A stretch of DNA of 29,384 nucleotides from Trichosphaerium sp. ATCC 40318 (Eukaryota; Discosea; Flabellinia; Trichosidae): positions 1-29,384 of the forward strand of contig JALMLS010000443.1 in the NCBI GenBank assembly GCA_038496445.1, in the 5' to 3' direction. The translations under genes and the position numbers were made by a program. Below the pieces are notes generated by a model. The model did no database searches and was not told the DNA's origin. It was given only the letters and a program-made list of their open reading frames with translations. Below, piece by piece: positions 19,785-29,384 of the stretch. Each line of letters begins with the position of its first letter. Position 1 is the stretch's first letter.

Positions 19785-22700
19785 TTGCATCAAGATCAAG
19801 AAAACCGCAACACCCCTATTGTCATCAAAAAGGGCAGTGTACTCGCCTATGCGTTCATTAATCGCCTTGGCAAAATCAATAGCAATAAACCTACCTTAGT
19901 TTACTCTGAGTTAATTCCTAACATAACTCCTACTAACAAATCACTAGATTTTAATAAGTCAGTTGAATTACCAAAGTTAGTACCTGAGAAAGGAACCCCA
20001 CCTCCTGTCGAGCGTTTCCTAAATAGAGCACCTAACACTTCTACTGAAACGTTAACAGAACTAAAGAATGATCCTGTGCTCAAGGACATTCAAGTTAATA
20101 CTAAAGTGCTATCTAACAATCAACGTGATTATCTGGTTGATTTATTAAAAGTCAAGGGTACACGTGTATATAATGAACCTGAAAAGTACAGTCAGGTAAA
20201 GTACGAACCAATTAAACTTAAAATAAGAGATAACGCTGTACCACACAGAGTTAAAAGAAGACGCTATGCAGCCAAATACGAAAAACGATTACAAAAATGT
20301 GTTGATCGTCTAGTTGCACAAGGCATAGTATCTAAAGTTACTGGCTCTGACTGGGTGTCTCATGCAATGGTCCTCCGTAAGAAAACTGGCGATGATCGCT
20401 TTATTATAGACCCTGCAAAAGTAAATGAGAACACAGAATTCTACCCATATCAAATACCTGATTGTAATGAAATGCTTAATAAATTTTCAAAATGGAAATA
20501 TAAAAGCGCTCACGACCTACCTCAAGGTTTCTTCCAGTTCTTGTTAGATAAAGATAGTCGTAAATACACGGCTTTTGTCACTAAGGAAGGAGTATACGTC
20601 TTCAATGTCTTATCAATGGGTTACAAAAACTCACCTGCTGAATTCCAAGAAGCAATGAACAATATCTTTAGCAGTCTAGATCACACTGAACCATACTTTG
20701 ATGATGTTGGAACGGGAGCCGATACAGTGGATCAAATGCTAAAACACTTAGAGGAATTCTACGATGTATGCATCAAATACAATGTAAGAATGTCCCCTCG
20801 TAAGACAGTACTATTTGCTACAGAAATGAACCACTTAGGACACACGCTAGTGGGTAAAGCAATGGTTCCTAGTGAAAGTAAAATTAGTAAACTACTATCA
20901 GTTGCAAAACCTACGGGGAAAAAGCAACTTAGCTCCATAATACATCTAGCAGGTTACTATCGTAAGTTTGTAAAGGACTTCGCTGGTATAACTCAACCTC
21001 TTACAAAATTACTCAAGGATGATGTTCCCTTTGAGTGGAAGGATGAAGTTCAAGGAAAAGCGTGGAATACCTTACTAAATAAACTTACTTCATACCCTGT
21101 ATTAGTTCCACCTGACTATTCTAAACCATTTGTATTACATACAGACACTTCTAAACATTCCATAGGCGCTGTACTAGAACAAGAACATAATGGTGAACTC
21201 CACGTTGTTGAATACTTTTCTAAGAAATTAAAACCTGAAAGAGTTAAGAAGTGGGAAATATGGAAAAAGGAATGTTGGGCTATGGTAGCAGCAGTAACGA
21301 AATTCCGTCACTACCTACTCCCCAACAAATTTACTATAGTAACGGATCATAAAGCGTTACTCTATCTCAAGAATTTCCATGACCCTACTCCCATACTAAT
21401 GAGGTGGGTCATGAAGCTGTCAGAATATGACTTCGATATACAGTATCGCAAAGGCAAATCACATGCCAATGCTGACGCTCTCTCTAGATTAGAATTCGAA
21501 GGAGATCATGAACTGGATGAAGAATTAGAAGAACTTCTAGATCCACAAGACCTTGAAAAAGCCAATCTATCCTTCAATATAAAAGACGCTAAAGGAAATG
21601 TAGTGTATAAAGTAAATAACACGTCAACTACATCAATATCTCCATTTGTACCTGAATTGAATCAGCGAAAAATAAATATTAGTAACCTCCAACGAGCTGA
21701 CCCTGATTTATTTCCCTTAATTGCTGAGCTAGAAACTAGTACACTAACACAACCTAAACTTACTCGCAATGGTACATTTGCACTTGACTCAGATGGAGTA
21801 CTTAATAATTTTACAGTACCACCAGGTCATGTCAAAGCAAACGGCATATTTAGAATTGTCGTCCCGGACTGTCTAAAAATAGATGTGCTAAGGCACTTCC
21901 ATGACTCACCACTTAGTGCACATGTAGGAGTAAACAAAATGTATAACAATATTAGAAGCCGTTTTTATTGGAAGAATATGTTAGCGGATATTCAAAATTA
22001 TACATCTAAATGTGACATCTGTCAAAAGCGTAAATTTCGTTCTAAAACAACTAAAGACGGACACATGATACCAATAACAGCTCAACATCCTTGGGACGTT
22101 ATAGCTGTTGATATATCAGGTCCATTTCCAACGTCTTACAAAGGAAATTCGTACATCCTTTCAATATCTGATTTGCTATCTAAATGGCATGAATTCGTAC
22201 CTATGAGCTCTACAACTTCAGACTTAGTTGCTGATGCTATATGTGAGCGTATCATTACTAAGTTTGGCGCTTTCAGAGCCATAATCAGTGACAATGGCTC
22301 CAATTTTAGAAGTGAAATTATAAGTAAAATATGTGAAACAATGAAAATCGAAAATCGATTTATTTCACCTTACAATCCTCAGTGTAACGGGCAAGCTGAA
22401 AGATCCTTTGGAACCGCTGTACCGTTATTAAGAGCTTTAACTGTAAAAGACCCACATGACTGGGATAATAAATTACCCTTCTTACAGTTCGCCTTTAATA
22501 GTACAATTAACCGTACTACAGGAGTAAGTCCACATTTCGCATTATTTGGAAGGGAGCCTAGACTTCCTATTGACCAAGTGTACGCTACCAACATTCCAAC
22601 AGATCACGTGGATGCAGCTACATACACTGCGAATATGGTTAAAACAATTGCTGATACACAAGAGCTTGTTCGCCAACACACTAAAAAGCGACAAGCTGAG

Positions 22701-23492
22701 TATCAAAGGTACAAGGACAGAAATGTGCCTGACAAAATTAAAACCTTTACAATCGGTCAACAAGTACTCGTTTGGAAAGAACTCCAAGGCGAAGGACCGA
22801 AAAAGTTAAAGAATAAAAGACATGGTCCGTACACCGTTACAGGAATAATTGGTCCTAAAACGTACAAGTTAAGACACAATGTCAAAGGTCACACTGAAAG
22901 TGTTGACATGAAACGAATCATTGAGTACAAATCACATGACTCAATTGATCAAATAAATGAAGACACGCGAAGAGCGGTCTCAAAACTCCTCAAAGATCTT
23001 CCTCACGCCAAGTATCACTTGCGCGATGATGAACCATATGATCGAATCTACCACGCCGAAAACGTGGATCAACCTATGGAAGTACCAGAGCTTACAGATG
23101 ACGAATCTGACACCGACGCAGAATCAGTCACTACCACAGTCTCTCCTCCATCCTCACTACCTCCTCCTCCTGAAGATACTGCTTTTCATGATGAACAAAC
23201 CGTCGAATACACTCCGTTAATGCAAACGTTCAAAGAACTTATTGTGAATGCAAGGAAGAAAATCGCGAAAACAAAAACCAAAGTTTTGCACAGCTCGTTC
23301 AGAACGAACCTCAGAAACATGGTTGAACCTGGTGCTGGTTTTATTAAAAACAGAAACCGTGCGTCAGAATTCAAACGCGAAATTACAAAGATGAAAACGA
23401 AAACCCAAGCGCTCACATTGCTGGATGAATGGATCAACAACTTCGATGTCGTGTTCGCACATGAAATACAGAAGCCGAGACGCTTCTCTTGA
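19785..23492 (+). CDS. pol: Ty3/gypsy pol: reverse transcriptase, RNase H, integrase
   Basis: Uninterrupted frame of about 1235 codons. It is open a little further upstream (to a stop at 19746) and has no obvious ATG start, so it was probably made as a Gag-Pol fusion. It opens with a TPIVIKKGSVLAYAF stretch typical of the end of the protease-RT linker; the protease itself is missing. RT: HDLPQGF motif and YFDD active site (residues 304-307 counted from 19785). RNase H: HTDTSKHSIGA (Asp454), KECW, TDHKAL. Integrase: an HHCC zinc region ending CDICQK, then Asp776, Asp836 and Glu872 as D,D-35-E, and a GPY/F-like module (KRHGPYTVTGI). The C-terminal tail is acidic and Pro-rich with no clear chromodomain. 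All catalytic residues are present. Confidence 0.95.
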   Translation: MHQDQENRNTPIVIKKGSVLAYAFINRLGKINSNKPTLVYSELIPNITPTNKSLDFNKSVELPKLVPEKGTPPPVERFLNRAPNTSTETLTELKNDPVLKDIQVNTKVLSNNQRDYLVDLLKVKGTRVYNEPEKYSQVKYEPIKLKIRDNAVPHRVKRRRYAAKYEKRLQKCVDRLVAQGIVSKVTGSDWVSHAMVLRKKTGDDRFIIDPAKVNENTEFYPYQIPDCNEMLNKFSKWKYKSAHDLPQGFFQFLLDKDSRKYTAFVTKEGVYVFNVLSMGYKNSPAEFQEAMNNIFSSLDHTEPYFDDVGTGADTVDQMLKHLEEFYDVCIKYNVRMSPRKTVLFATEMNHLGHTLVGKAMVPSESKISKLLSVAKPTGKKQLSSIIHLAGYYRKFVKDFAGITQPLTKLLKDDVPFEWKDEVQGKAWNTLLNKLTSYPVLVPPDYSKPFVLHTDTSKHSIGAVLEQEHNGELHVVEYFSKKLKPERVKKWEIWKKECWAMVAAVTKFRHYLLPNKFTIVTDHKALLYLKNFHDPTPILMRWVMKLSEYDFDIQYRKGKSHANADALSRLEFEGDHELDEELEELLDPQDLEKANLSFNIKDAKGNVVYKVNNTSTTSISPFVPELNQRKINISNLQRADPDLFPLIAELETSTLTQPKLTRNGTFALDSDGVLNNFTVPPGHVKANGIFRIVVPDCLKIDVLRHFHDSPLSAHVGVNKMYNNIRSRFYWKNMLADIQNYTSKCDICQKRKFRSKTTKDGHMIPITAQHPWDVIAVDISGPFPTSYKGNSYILSISDLLSKWHEFVPMSSTTSDLVADAICERIITKFGAFRAIISDNGSNFRSEIISKICETMKIENRFISPYNPQCNGQAERSFGTAVPLLRALTVKDPHDWDNKLPFLQFAFNSTINRTTGVSPHFALFGREPRLPIDQVYATNIPTDHVDAATYTANMVKTIADTQELVRQHTKKRQAEYQRYKDRNVPDKIKTFTIGQQVLVWKELQGEGPKKLKNKRHGPYTVTGIIGPKTYKLRHNVKGHTESVDMKRIIEYKSHDSIDQINEDTRRAVSKLLKDLPHAKYHLRDDEPYDRIYHAENVDQPMEVPELTDDESDTDAESVTTTVSPPSSLPPPPEDTAFHDEQTVEYTPLMQTFKELIVNARKKIAKTKTKVLHSSFRTNLRNMVEPGAGFIKNRNRASEFKREITKMKTKTQALTLLDEWINNFDVVFAHEIQKPRRFS

Positions 23493-23506
23493 AAAAGGAG
23501 GGAGTA
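23491..23506 (+). other. Polypurine tract
   Basis: GAAAAAGGAGGGAGTA lies directly before the 3' LTR and overlaps the pol stop. It would prime plus-strand DNA synthesis. Confidence 0.8.
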
Positions 23507-23648
23507 TGTCGTATATGAATACTTCATATACGTCATTCGTTATTCAGATAACGAAGTTCCTAAATGTAATAAATTTAATAAATACAGAATTCTCCTTACC
23601 TCGTACCTGCAACAACTCGTCCTATAACCCTAGCTAAGTTATACGACA
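23507..23648 (+). repeat. 3' LTR, 142 bp
   Basis: Matches the 5' LTR base for base as read by eye. It is followed by CCTGGACACC, where uninterrupted copy A has GTTGGACACC. Confidence 0.93.
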
Positions 23649-26600
23649 CCTGGACACCGCTTTATTGTTGATACGTTTGGGGCTCAATACGCACCGAAAC
23701 ATGGATGGCAAATAGATCCTTTTGGTGCATCAACACCTCAAGCAGGACTCGAGAAACTAATGGGATTTAAAGCTCACGTGATTCAACGTATTCCATACTT
23801 GGAAAAAGTACTCGGTTTTTAGTTGTTTACCGGCTCATTGTATTCCTAATTATTGTTTTAAGGACGATATGAAAGCTTCAAAAACACTTGAGTTTTTTTG
23901 GGATAATAACCCTGATCAACCTATTCAGGAGATATTCACTCACACTCTTGCTTTCAACTATTGTAATTTATACGATAATCTAAAACTTATAACAAACGTT
24001 ACAGCCAGTAATGTTAAGTCTGTATCAGATAACCTATATGGCTTGATTACAACCCTCGCATCCTATTATGCGTAAGATGTATTACTACAGTATTAGTTTT
24101 AACCTAAGTCTGTAGTACAAAGAATGTTCTGATGCCTTGGGGATGCGATTTTTCTTTCAGCTCGCTTGCTAATCGAAGTGCAGTACAGCAGTTTGATCAA
24201 ATGGATAAGGTTTTAGCTTATATGAACCAATACCCAGAAACTTATCCAGTGTACATAACGTATAACATATTTGATACCATTGCTTACTTGTATTTATAGA
24301 TCAATACAATACAGCACTTTGAAGGACTATTTTACAGCCCCAAGTATCGCAAACTCATCCACATTTGCGACAAGAAACGACACAGACTTCTTTCCGTACA
24401 TTGATAGAGCAGACTCATACTGGACGGTACTATTATTTTTTTTGGATTATTCAAAATACTATTGTACAAAAAAACTAAGAATTATTCTAGGGTTTCTACA
24501 CATCAAAACCATTCATCAAAACAATGGTTCGACGAAGTGAATATATTAACAGAGCTTCTGAAATAGCGTAAGCTGTATTTATTACTTGTTTTTATGTTTG
24601 ACACTCACTTCTAGAGTGTCGACACAAAATGGACAAGCTGATGTATCTTTGGGTAGAACACATTACACAAACAATCTCAAGACACTTAACATATCTCGAG
24701 CAGTACGTTTTCTATCATCATAATACATGCGATACAATAGTACCTTACTGATAGCACTCAGGGTATTGGTGTTGTTGAACATCATGATGCTGTTACTGGA
24801 ACCGAGAGATGGGATGTTGCTGTCAACTACTCCAGAATGTAAGATTATCAGCGCATAGTTTTTCTAACTTTATTTAAGCCTGTTTGCTGCGAATGAAGGA
24901 TGTCACAATACTACTGCGGAATCCCTGGCGTATTTGTTAGGAAATACTGGAGGCGTAATCCCACCGCCTGTATTAACAAACTACACAACAGACTTACTAA
25001 ACATTCAGCCAGGACAAGTAAGTGAAAGCTGTTCCTAGAAATGTCTAAGTCAAAGATCTATTAACAATTTGTTTAGACAATACCTGTGATTATTCACAAT
25101 AGTCTTGGTTGGACAAGAGATGACATGGCTGTACTGCCTGTCAATGTTCCAGTGTTGGAAGTTCAAAACTGGGCAGGAACGATAATACCATCTCAGGTAA
25201 AAAAACTAGAAACGTTGTTTTTAAACAATCACGTGACTTTCATTAGATAAACCCATCCCGACTGTCTAATGAAGAAGGCGATTATAATCTATTCTTTCAA
25301 GTGAAAGTATATGGCATGGGATTCGAAACATATTTCGTCACAAGGCCAACAACAAGTTCATCTCCAACAGTGCCAATTGTTCCAACTGTTCCATTCAACA
25401 TGGAAAACGCCTACATGTCCATTAAAATATCAACAAGTAAAATAATAGAAGGAATAACGATAAAACCGTCATTTACTATCTCTGCTGTTCAACTGGTACG
25501 TCGAGTATAGTTTGGCCATACATGCCTCTAAAACTTTGTATAGCCTTGGCTATATAATTCAACTACATATGGTATTCAAAAGTCAGGTGCTTATATATTT
25601 AATCCTACAGGAGCCGCTTCCAAATTTGTTCACTCCGTAAATACTGAACTAGTAAAAGGTCCACTAGTCACAGAAGTATACCAAGTGCGTCATACCAATC
25701 CACAACAGCACCTTTGAATTCATCATAAGATTTGTTTACCTTCATCTAGGAATTTACCAGCATTGGAGGTCCAACTTTTTACTATCAAGTTATAAGACTG
25801 TATTCAGGGAACTCCAACATTGAAAAGTATTTTGATATCCTTCATCAGGTTGGTGTTATCCCCATAGACACAGACATCATCACAAGATGGCAAACAAATA
25901 TTGATTCCAAGAATTTCTTGTACACAGATGACAATGCTTATGCCAAACAGAAAAGAGTTCGTGTTGATAGTACATCTCCCTATTATCCAGGAAACTATTG
26001 GCCTTCAGTTTATTATTCTTATATTGAAGCTTATTTACCTACAACGTTACAAGCTAGACTTACGGTACAGTTTATAACTTGGAGTTTATCTACATTTCTA
26101 AATACAGTTTCCTTGTCAGGTTGTTCATGACTACACTCATGGAGCTGGGACATTTTCATCAGGAGCAATGGAACTCATGATGCATAGACGAACAAGTACA
26201 GATGACAATAGAGGACTTAAACAAGCTTTAGATGACACTCATGTGGTCCACCCTAAACATCGTGTCATGTTGAATGAGATTGGTGATAAAAGTACGTACT
26301 ATCACGTTGTTTTAACATGTACTTTGAAACTTGACTATATCGTGTGTAATTGTGAATAGGTAGCTCTGATCAAGATGAAGAACGAATAAAGCAAATGTAC
26401 AGACTTAACTTTCCTCTTTCTTATTATTACGGTAAACCAGACGTGATGAGTGTTTGGAAGTCAAAATATAGAGGTTCTTTCCAACCAATAGGAGGTACAG
26501 ACATCTCTTTTACATAACCTCATGCTTATCTATACACCTAGTCATTCCTAGAAACGTTCATGTCCTTTCGTTATCACTTATCACTGTGACTAGAACTAAC

Positions 26601-26917
26601 TTACAGTTCATTGTCAGGCATGTTCACATTACTTTAGTTGTGTTTGTAGTAGTTCACATTATTCAAACAGCTGGACCTTACTCTTTCATTGTAGATTACA
26701 ACATTTATACGGCTCTGATGAATTTCCAATTCACTATGCACAGCCTGTAACTATCGATATACAAAGTGTGTTACCGTTTACTATAGACGTTTCAGACATT
26801 GTTGAAATGACATTGACAGGAAATGAAGTTGTAAATCCCAGTCCAGGATTCATGATAACCTTGACACCCAAGCAAATTCGTACATTCTATGTAACTACCA
26901 CTTATCAAACAGGATAG

Positions 26918-27066
26918 AATAAACCATATTTGATCACTTTAACATATTGTGTAAGCTTGTCTAAGAGCTAAATACGTGGTACAAAAAATATTTATTTAAT
27001 AAAAGTACATCTTAGTTTTTTTTTTAAAAGACATCATTATACCCCGTTTTGGGGCGTGTGGAGTTG
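26918..27066. terminator. Convergent 3' ends of mannosidase B and the GPCR gene
   Basis: Plus-strand AATAAA signals occur just after the mannosidase B stop (about 26920) and near 27000. On the minus strand an ATTAAATAAA-type signal lies near 26990-27000, about 70 nt past the GPCR stop. A small GC hairpin (CCCCGTTTTGGGG) sits at about 27042-27054. Confidence 0.4.
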
Positions 27067-29384
27067 TCATGTTTCTTCCATTTCTACTTCTTTAGGTATT
27101 GTATTTTTAGGTTCCTTTGGTTTGCTTACCCTGAAACTCATTGACCGTAACATCCCAACAAAACTCTGCGTTTTAGACTAAAAAAAAAGATTAAGAAAAA
27201 ATTTCCAAACGCTCAATAAGGCTTGAACTTTCAGCTGTTTTAGCTGTAATTATTGCATTGCCGCATGGTTTACTGTATTGTTTCAAACAGCAAGAAAAAT
27301 ATGTATCAAAACACGTGTTGATGACGTACAATCTTTTGTTTTTGAACAAGCCGTTGTGCAAGATTAGGTTCTGGAGCCTCCGCTACCGAGCTTGGTTCAG
27401 TATCACATGATTCCGTAACGCTGTTATTATCTTTTGGAGAAGGTGAAGCACGTCTAGATCCTTTAATACGTGCACTCATCTCAGGACTCATTGGAGCTGA
27501 AGACACAGAAGATTCTTCTGTAATAGGTTCAATCTCAACTGAGTTATGCTCTGCTGCTTTACTGCTTTTCTTGCCTCCAACATCCTTAACGTATATGTAT
27601 TAGTACTAAGAAGAGAATGTTCCTATAAAAAACAACAAGCGCACCGATTCATCAGGCATTTCAGATAAAGGTTCAATTCTTGATTGAAGTTGACTTCGTC
27701 TTTGTGCTCTTGGACTGTTTGGCATCATTGAACTTAAGTTGGGAGAGATCGAAGTACGTCTAATGCCAGTACCAGTGCCATAGTTCTTATCATCATAACC
27801 CTAAGAATCGTTACACAAGTGAAGTTTTTGAGATTCATACCAAAACTACAACTTTGTATATACGATAGAACTTTGGTACGTATAGTAGTATTAATGTTAA
27901 TGTTGTAGCGAATAGTATCCCATAGACTTGTACTAGTTTGGCTGTTTGGTATTCAGCAACAATGATGGATGCAGCAGCTACTACAATTGCTACAAAAGTG
28001 ATATTGTAGATCTTGAAAAAGTCAAGGAATGAAAGCGGATGAAAGCGGTTTCGCAAAAAAATCGTAAAATGGAAGTTTTGTCATGCCTATGGCTAGCCAA
28101 GAAATTATTTGCCTTGATAATAGTAACCACTTAATTTAGTAATTAAAGAAGGTTTTTGTTTCAAGGATTAGATGTTGGCTGCCTGACACGGACAATACAA
28201 AGCTGAATTTTGTTTTCGAAGGAAAAAACAAACTTGATTTGAAAGGATACACTTGCTGAAATCCATTTTGCCTCGCTGAATCGTTCTGTTACTTTTCTTA
28301 TCTGTATACATAACACCAAGCACATAATAAGTAGTATCAATTTATAACCACCAAGGAAAAGTTCAAACATAAGTAAAGTTGATGCACGTTTAGTTGTGCA
28401 TGCATTTATAGTAGTGACTGGGTCTCCATCTAATACAATCAGTACAATATACTCCAAAGCGTTAAGCAACATGAAACCCATGGCGTACCGTCTGTCAAGT
28501 CTACATTTATGAGAGATGAGCGAAGATGGTCAATTGAACTCCATAGTATCAAAATAACCTAAACAAGAAAAGTTACAACAAGCGCTTTTTGTCCATGCTG
28601 ATGGTTGCTACGCACAATTTCTACTAATATGAGAATAAATACATATTTAAGTAAAGAGTTTGTTCTTATAGTCAATACACGCATTGCTTTATTGTTGAAT
28701 ATCTTCTGTATTCGCCATGTTTTAACAAACAAGCAACTAAAAAAAAACTGTTAGATGACTTGCTTTGCAAGTAATTCATTTGGCACGTACGCAAATACTG
28801 TGATATAAGCTGTACCAAGAAGCCACGGAATAAGAAAACATATAATATCACGTGCCAATGTAGGGAGACTCTATAATATTGATTAGCCGCTAAAAAGCTT
28901 TACATGTAGAAAAAGTAGAAAAATGTTGTGAAAGTGACGTACTTCAAAATCTAGCACCCATAAAATGCAAGTAAGATATATAACTGCAATACCACATAAA
29001 ATAATGATATGGAAAAGAGATGTAGACGCTAAGGGAATAGAAGTAAGTGAAGAGCAGATTGAAAAGTCACAAAAAAAAAAAGAATCACAATGATATTACC
29101 TTTGATTGCTGGTTGCTCCCAATAAATTATAACAAGGACTAGGAAAACAATACATAAAATAAATCCCAGAACAGAAGCAATAATAGCAGCATATGAAGCT
29201 CCGCTATTAAGATAAGTCACAGTAGCAGCTAGACCTACAAAAATCGTTAAGTTACAAGCAACAAACTAAATAGAACTAACGATCAGTGGGTGTCTTCGAA
29301 GTGCCATCAGGCCATATTATCTGAGAAAGTTACCAAAATCAGGCTCGAACCAAACGACCATACGCCAACAGTCTCGAATTCACC
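27067..29384 (-). CDS. Class C (GABA-B/Grl-like) G-protein-coupled receptor, 5' end outside window
   Basis: Inferred exons, minus strand: about 29384-29321, 29320-29281, 29234-29100, 29028-28943, 28870-28791, 28736-28616, 28558-28505, 28451-28251, 28011-27841, 27800-27645, 27584-27330, 27177-27067, with phases agreeing from 29320 onward. The first part (ETVGVWS..., WPDGTSKTPTD) is the end of a periplasmic-binding-like ligand domain. The seven-helix domain shows class C hallmarks: PAIKAST after TM1, KTWRIQKIFNNK after TM3, ILILW in TM4, ACTT in loop 2, GGYKLILL in TM5, SEAKWISASIYN before TM6, and LLYVPKFYRIY at TM7. The cytoplasmic tail is Ser/Pro/Glu-rich and ends EVEMEET. It would sit in the plasma membrane and signal through heterotrimeric G proteins. 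The 29384-29320 junction is odd: either a 46-nt intron or a 1-nt frame break. Ligand unknown. Confidence 0.85.

Larger units (their letters stand above)
13256..23648 (+). mobile_element. Ty3/gypsy LTR retrotransposon with nested insertions
   Basis: A 10,393-bp element bounded by two 142-bp LTRs that I read as identical, inserted in exon 8 of mannosidase copy B. Order: 5' LTR, two spacer bases, PBS, gag with a zinc knuckle, RT, RNase H, integrase, PPT, 3' LTR. RT before integrase places it in Ty3/gypsy. Removing the three nested insertions leaves about 6 kb. No protease with a DTG/DSG motif is visible between gag and RT. The expected 4-6 bp target duplication is absent; compared with copy A, at most TG is duplicated, and two extra C bases follow the 3' LTR. 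Confidence 0.93.
11093..26917 (+). pseudogene. MRH-lectin/GH38 alpha-mannosidase, copy B, split by retrotransposon in exon 8
   Basis: Second tandem copy with the same 23-exon layout. Exons 1-7: 11093-11199, 12205-12316, 12362-12422, 12469-12617, 12674-12805, 12886-12977, 13044-13200. Exon 8 is 13246-13255 plus about 23652-23807. Exons 9-23: 23863-24071, 24116-24259, 24300-24426, 24491-24567, 24615-24702, 24762-24838, 24879-25017, 25077-25196, 25247-25495, 25544-25684, 25750-26064, 26120-26291, 26360-26494, 26542-26617, 26695-26917. All lengths equal copy A or differ by multiples of three, with no stop codons, so only the retrotransposon breaks the gene, upstream of the nucleophile exon segment. 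The original ATG is ATA; an in-frame ATG 12 nt upstream replaces it. The active-site motif is HTHNDVGW instead of HSHDDVGW, keeping the ligand His and second Asp. Intron 1 holds a TIR element. The last intron again starts with GC. Confidence 0.88.

Noticed and set aside
18898-19861. ORFs of 117-118 codons rich in YGI/FHG words
   Set aside because: They are translations of the TGGTATAAT repeat array, duplicated with the tandem units, and have no protein-like composition.
22379-23220. Several 60-116 codon ORFs overlapping pol in other frames or on the minus strand
   Set aside because: They overlap the integrase and tail coding sequence, which carries all known motifs in one frame.
13246-23807. 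Retrotransposon spliced out as an intron to keep copy B functional
   Set aside because: No GT-AG pair at the LTR edges would restore exon 8 exactly, and the right junction adds extra bases.

Overview
The window looks like nuclear DNA of an AT-rich, intron-rich unicellular eukaryote that I cannot name. Most genes contain many short introns (about 36-240 nt, typically about 50) with GT-AG ends, a CTNAC/TTAAC-like branch motif, and an occasional GC-AG intron. It encodes lysosomal-type hydrolases, a class C GPCR and a Ty3/gypsy LTR retrotransposon. There are no prokaryotic operons, rRNA or tRNA genes, or CRISPR arrays.

Layout. (1) 1-858, minus: the N-terminal part of a secreted or membrane-anchored protein with a Pro/Thr-rich stalk, running off the left edge. 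(2) 1601-6104, plus: an intact 23-exon gene whose exon lengths all agree in phase and give 1083 aa. It has a signal peptide, then a mannose-6-phosphate-receptor-homology (MRH) lectin domain, then a GH38 lysosomal-type alpha-mannosidase. (3) 6105-10850: spacer between the two mannosidase copies. It holds a possible WD-repeat fragment, an orphan intronless basic protein (7022-7555), an intronless F-box-like/MORN-like repeat protein resembling giant-virus proteins (8616-10085), and a small spliced minus-strand gene (10271-10729). (4) 11093-26917, plus: a tandem second copy of the MRH-mannosidase gene. Every exon outside the insertion still keeps its frame, but exon 8 is split after ten bases by a 10.4 kb retrotransposon. 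(5) 27067-29384, minus: most of a class C (GABA-B/Grl-like) GPCR, convergent with copy B and cut by the right edge.

Mobile elements. The retrotransposon (13256-23648) has two 142-bp LTRs that look identical, a PBS, a PPT, gag, and a long RT-RNase H-integrase ORF. Three other insertions sit inside it: a 1036-bp terminal-inverted-repeat (TIR) element in gag, a 1031-bp TIR element with a different end sequence, and about 2.4 kb of GGTATAAT-rich repeat DNA with a roughly 605-bp tandem duplication. No aspartic protease can be seen. A relative of the first TIR element lies in intron 1 of mannosidase copy B. Both family members carry a small conserved core ORF, and both sites fit a 2-bp target duplication.

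Most interesting points: the MRH lectin fused to a GH38 mannosidase and its duplication; the recent disruption of copy B, which could leave a secreted lectin-only product; the TIR family that carries a spliced-looking mini-gene; and the virus-like repeat gene between the two copies.
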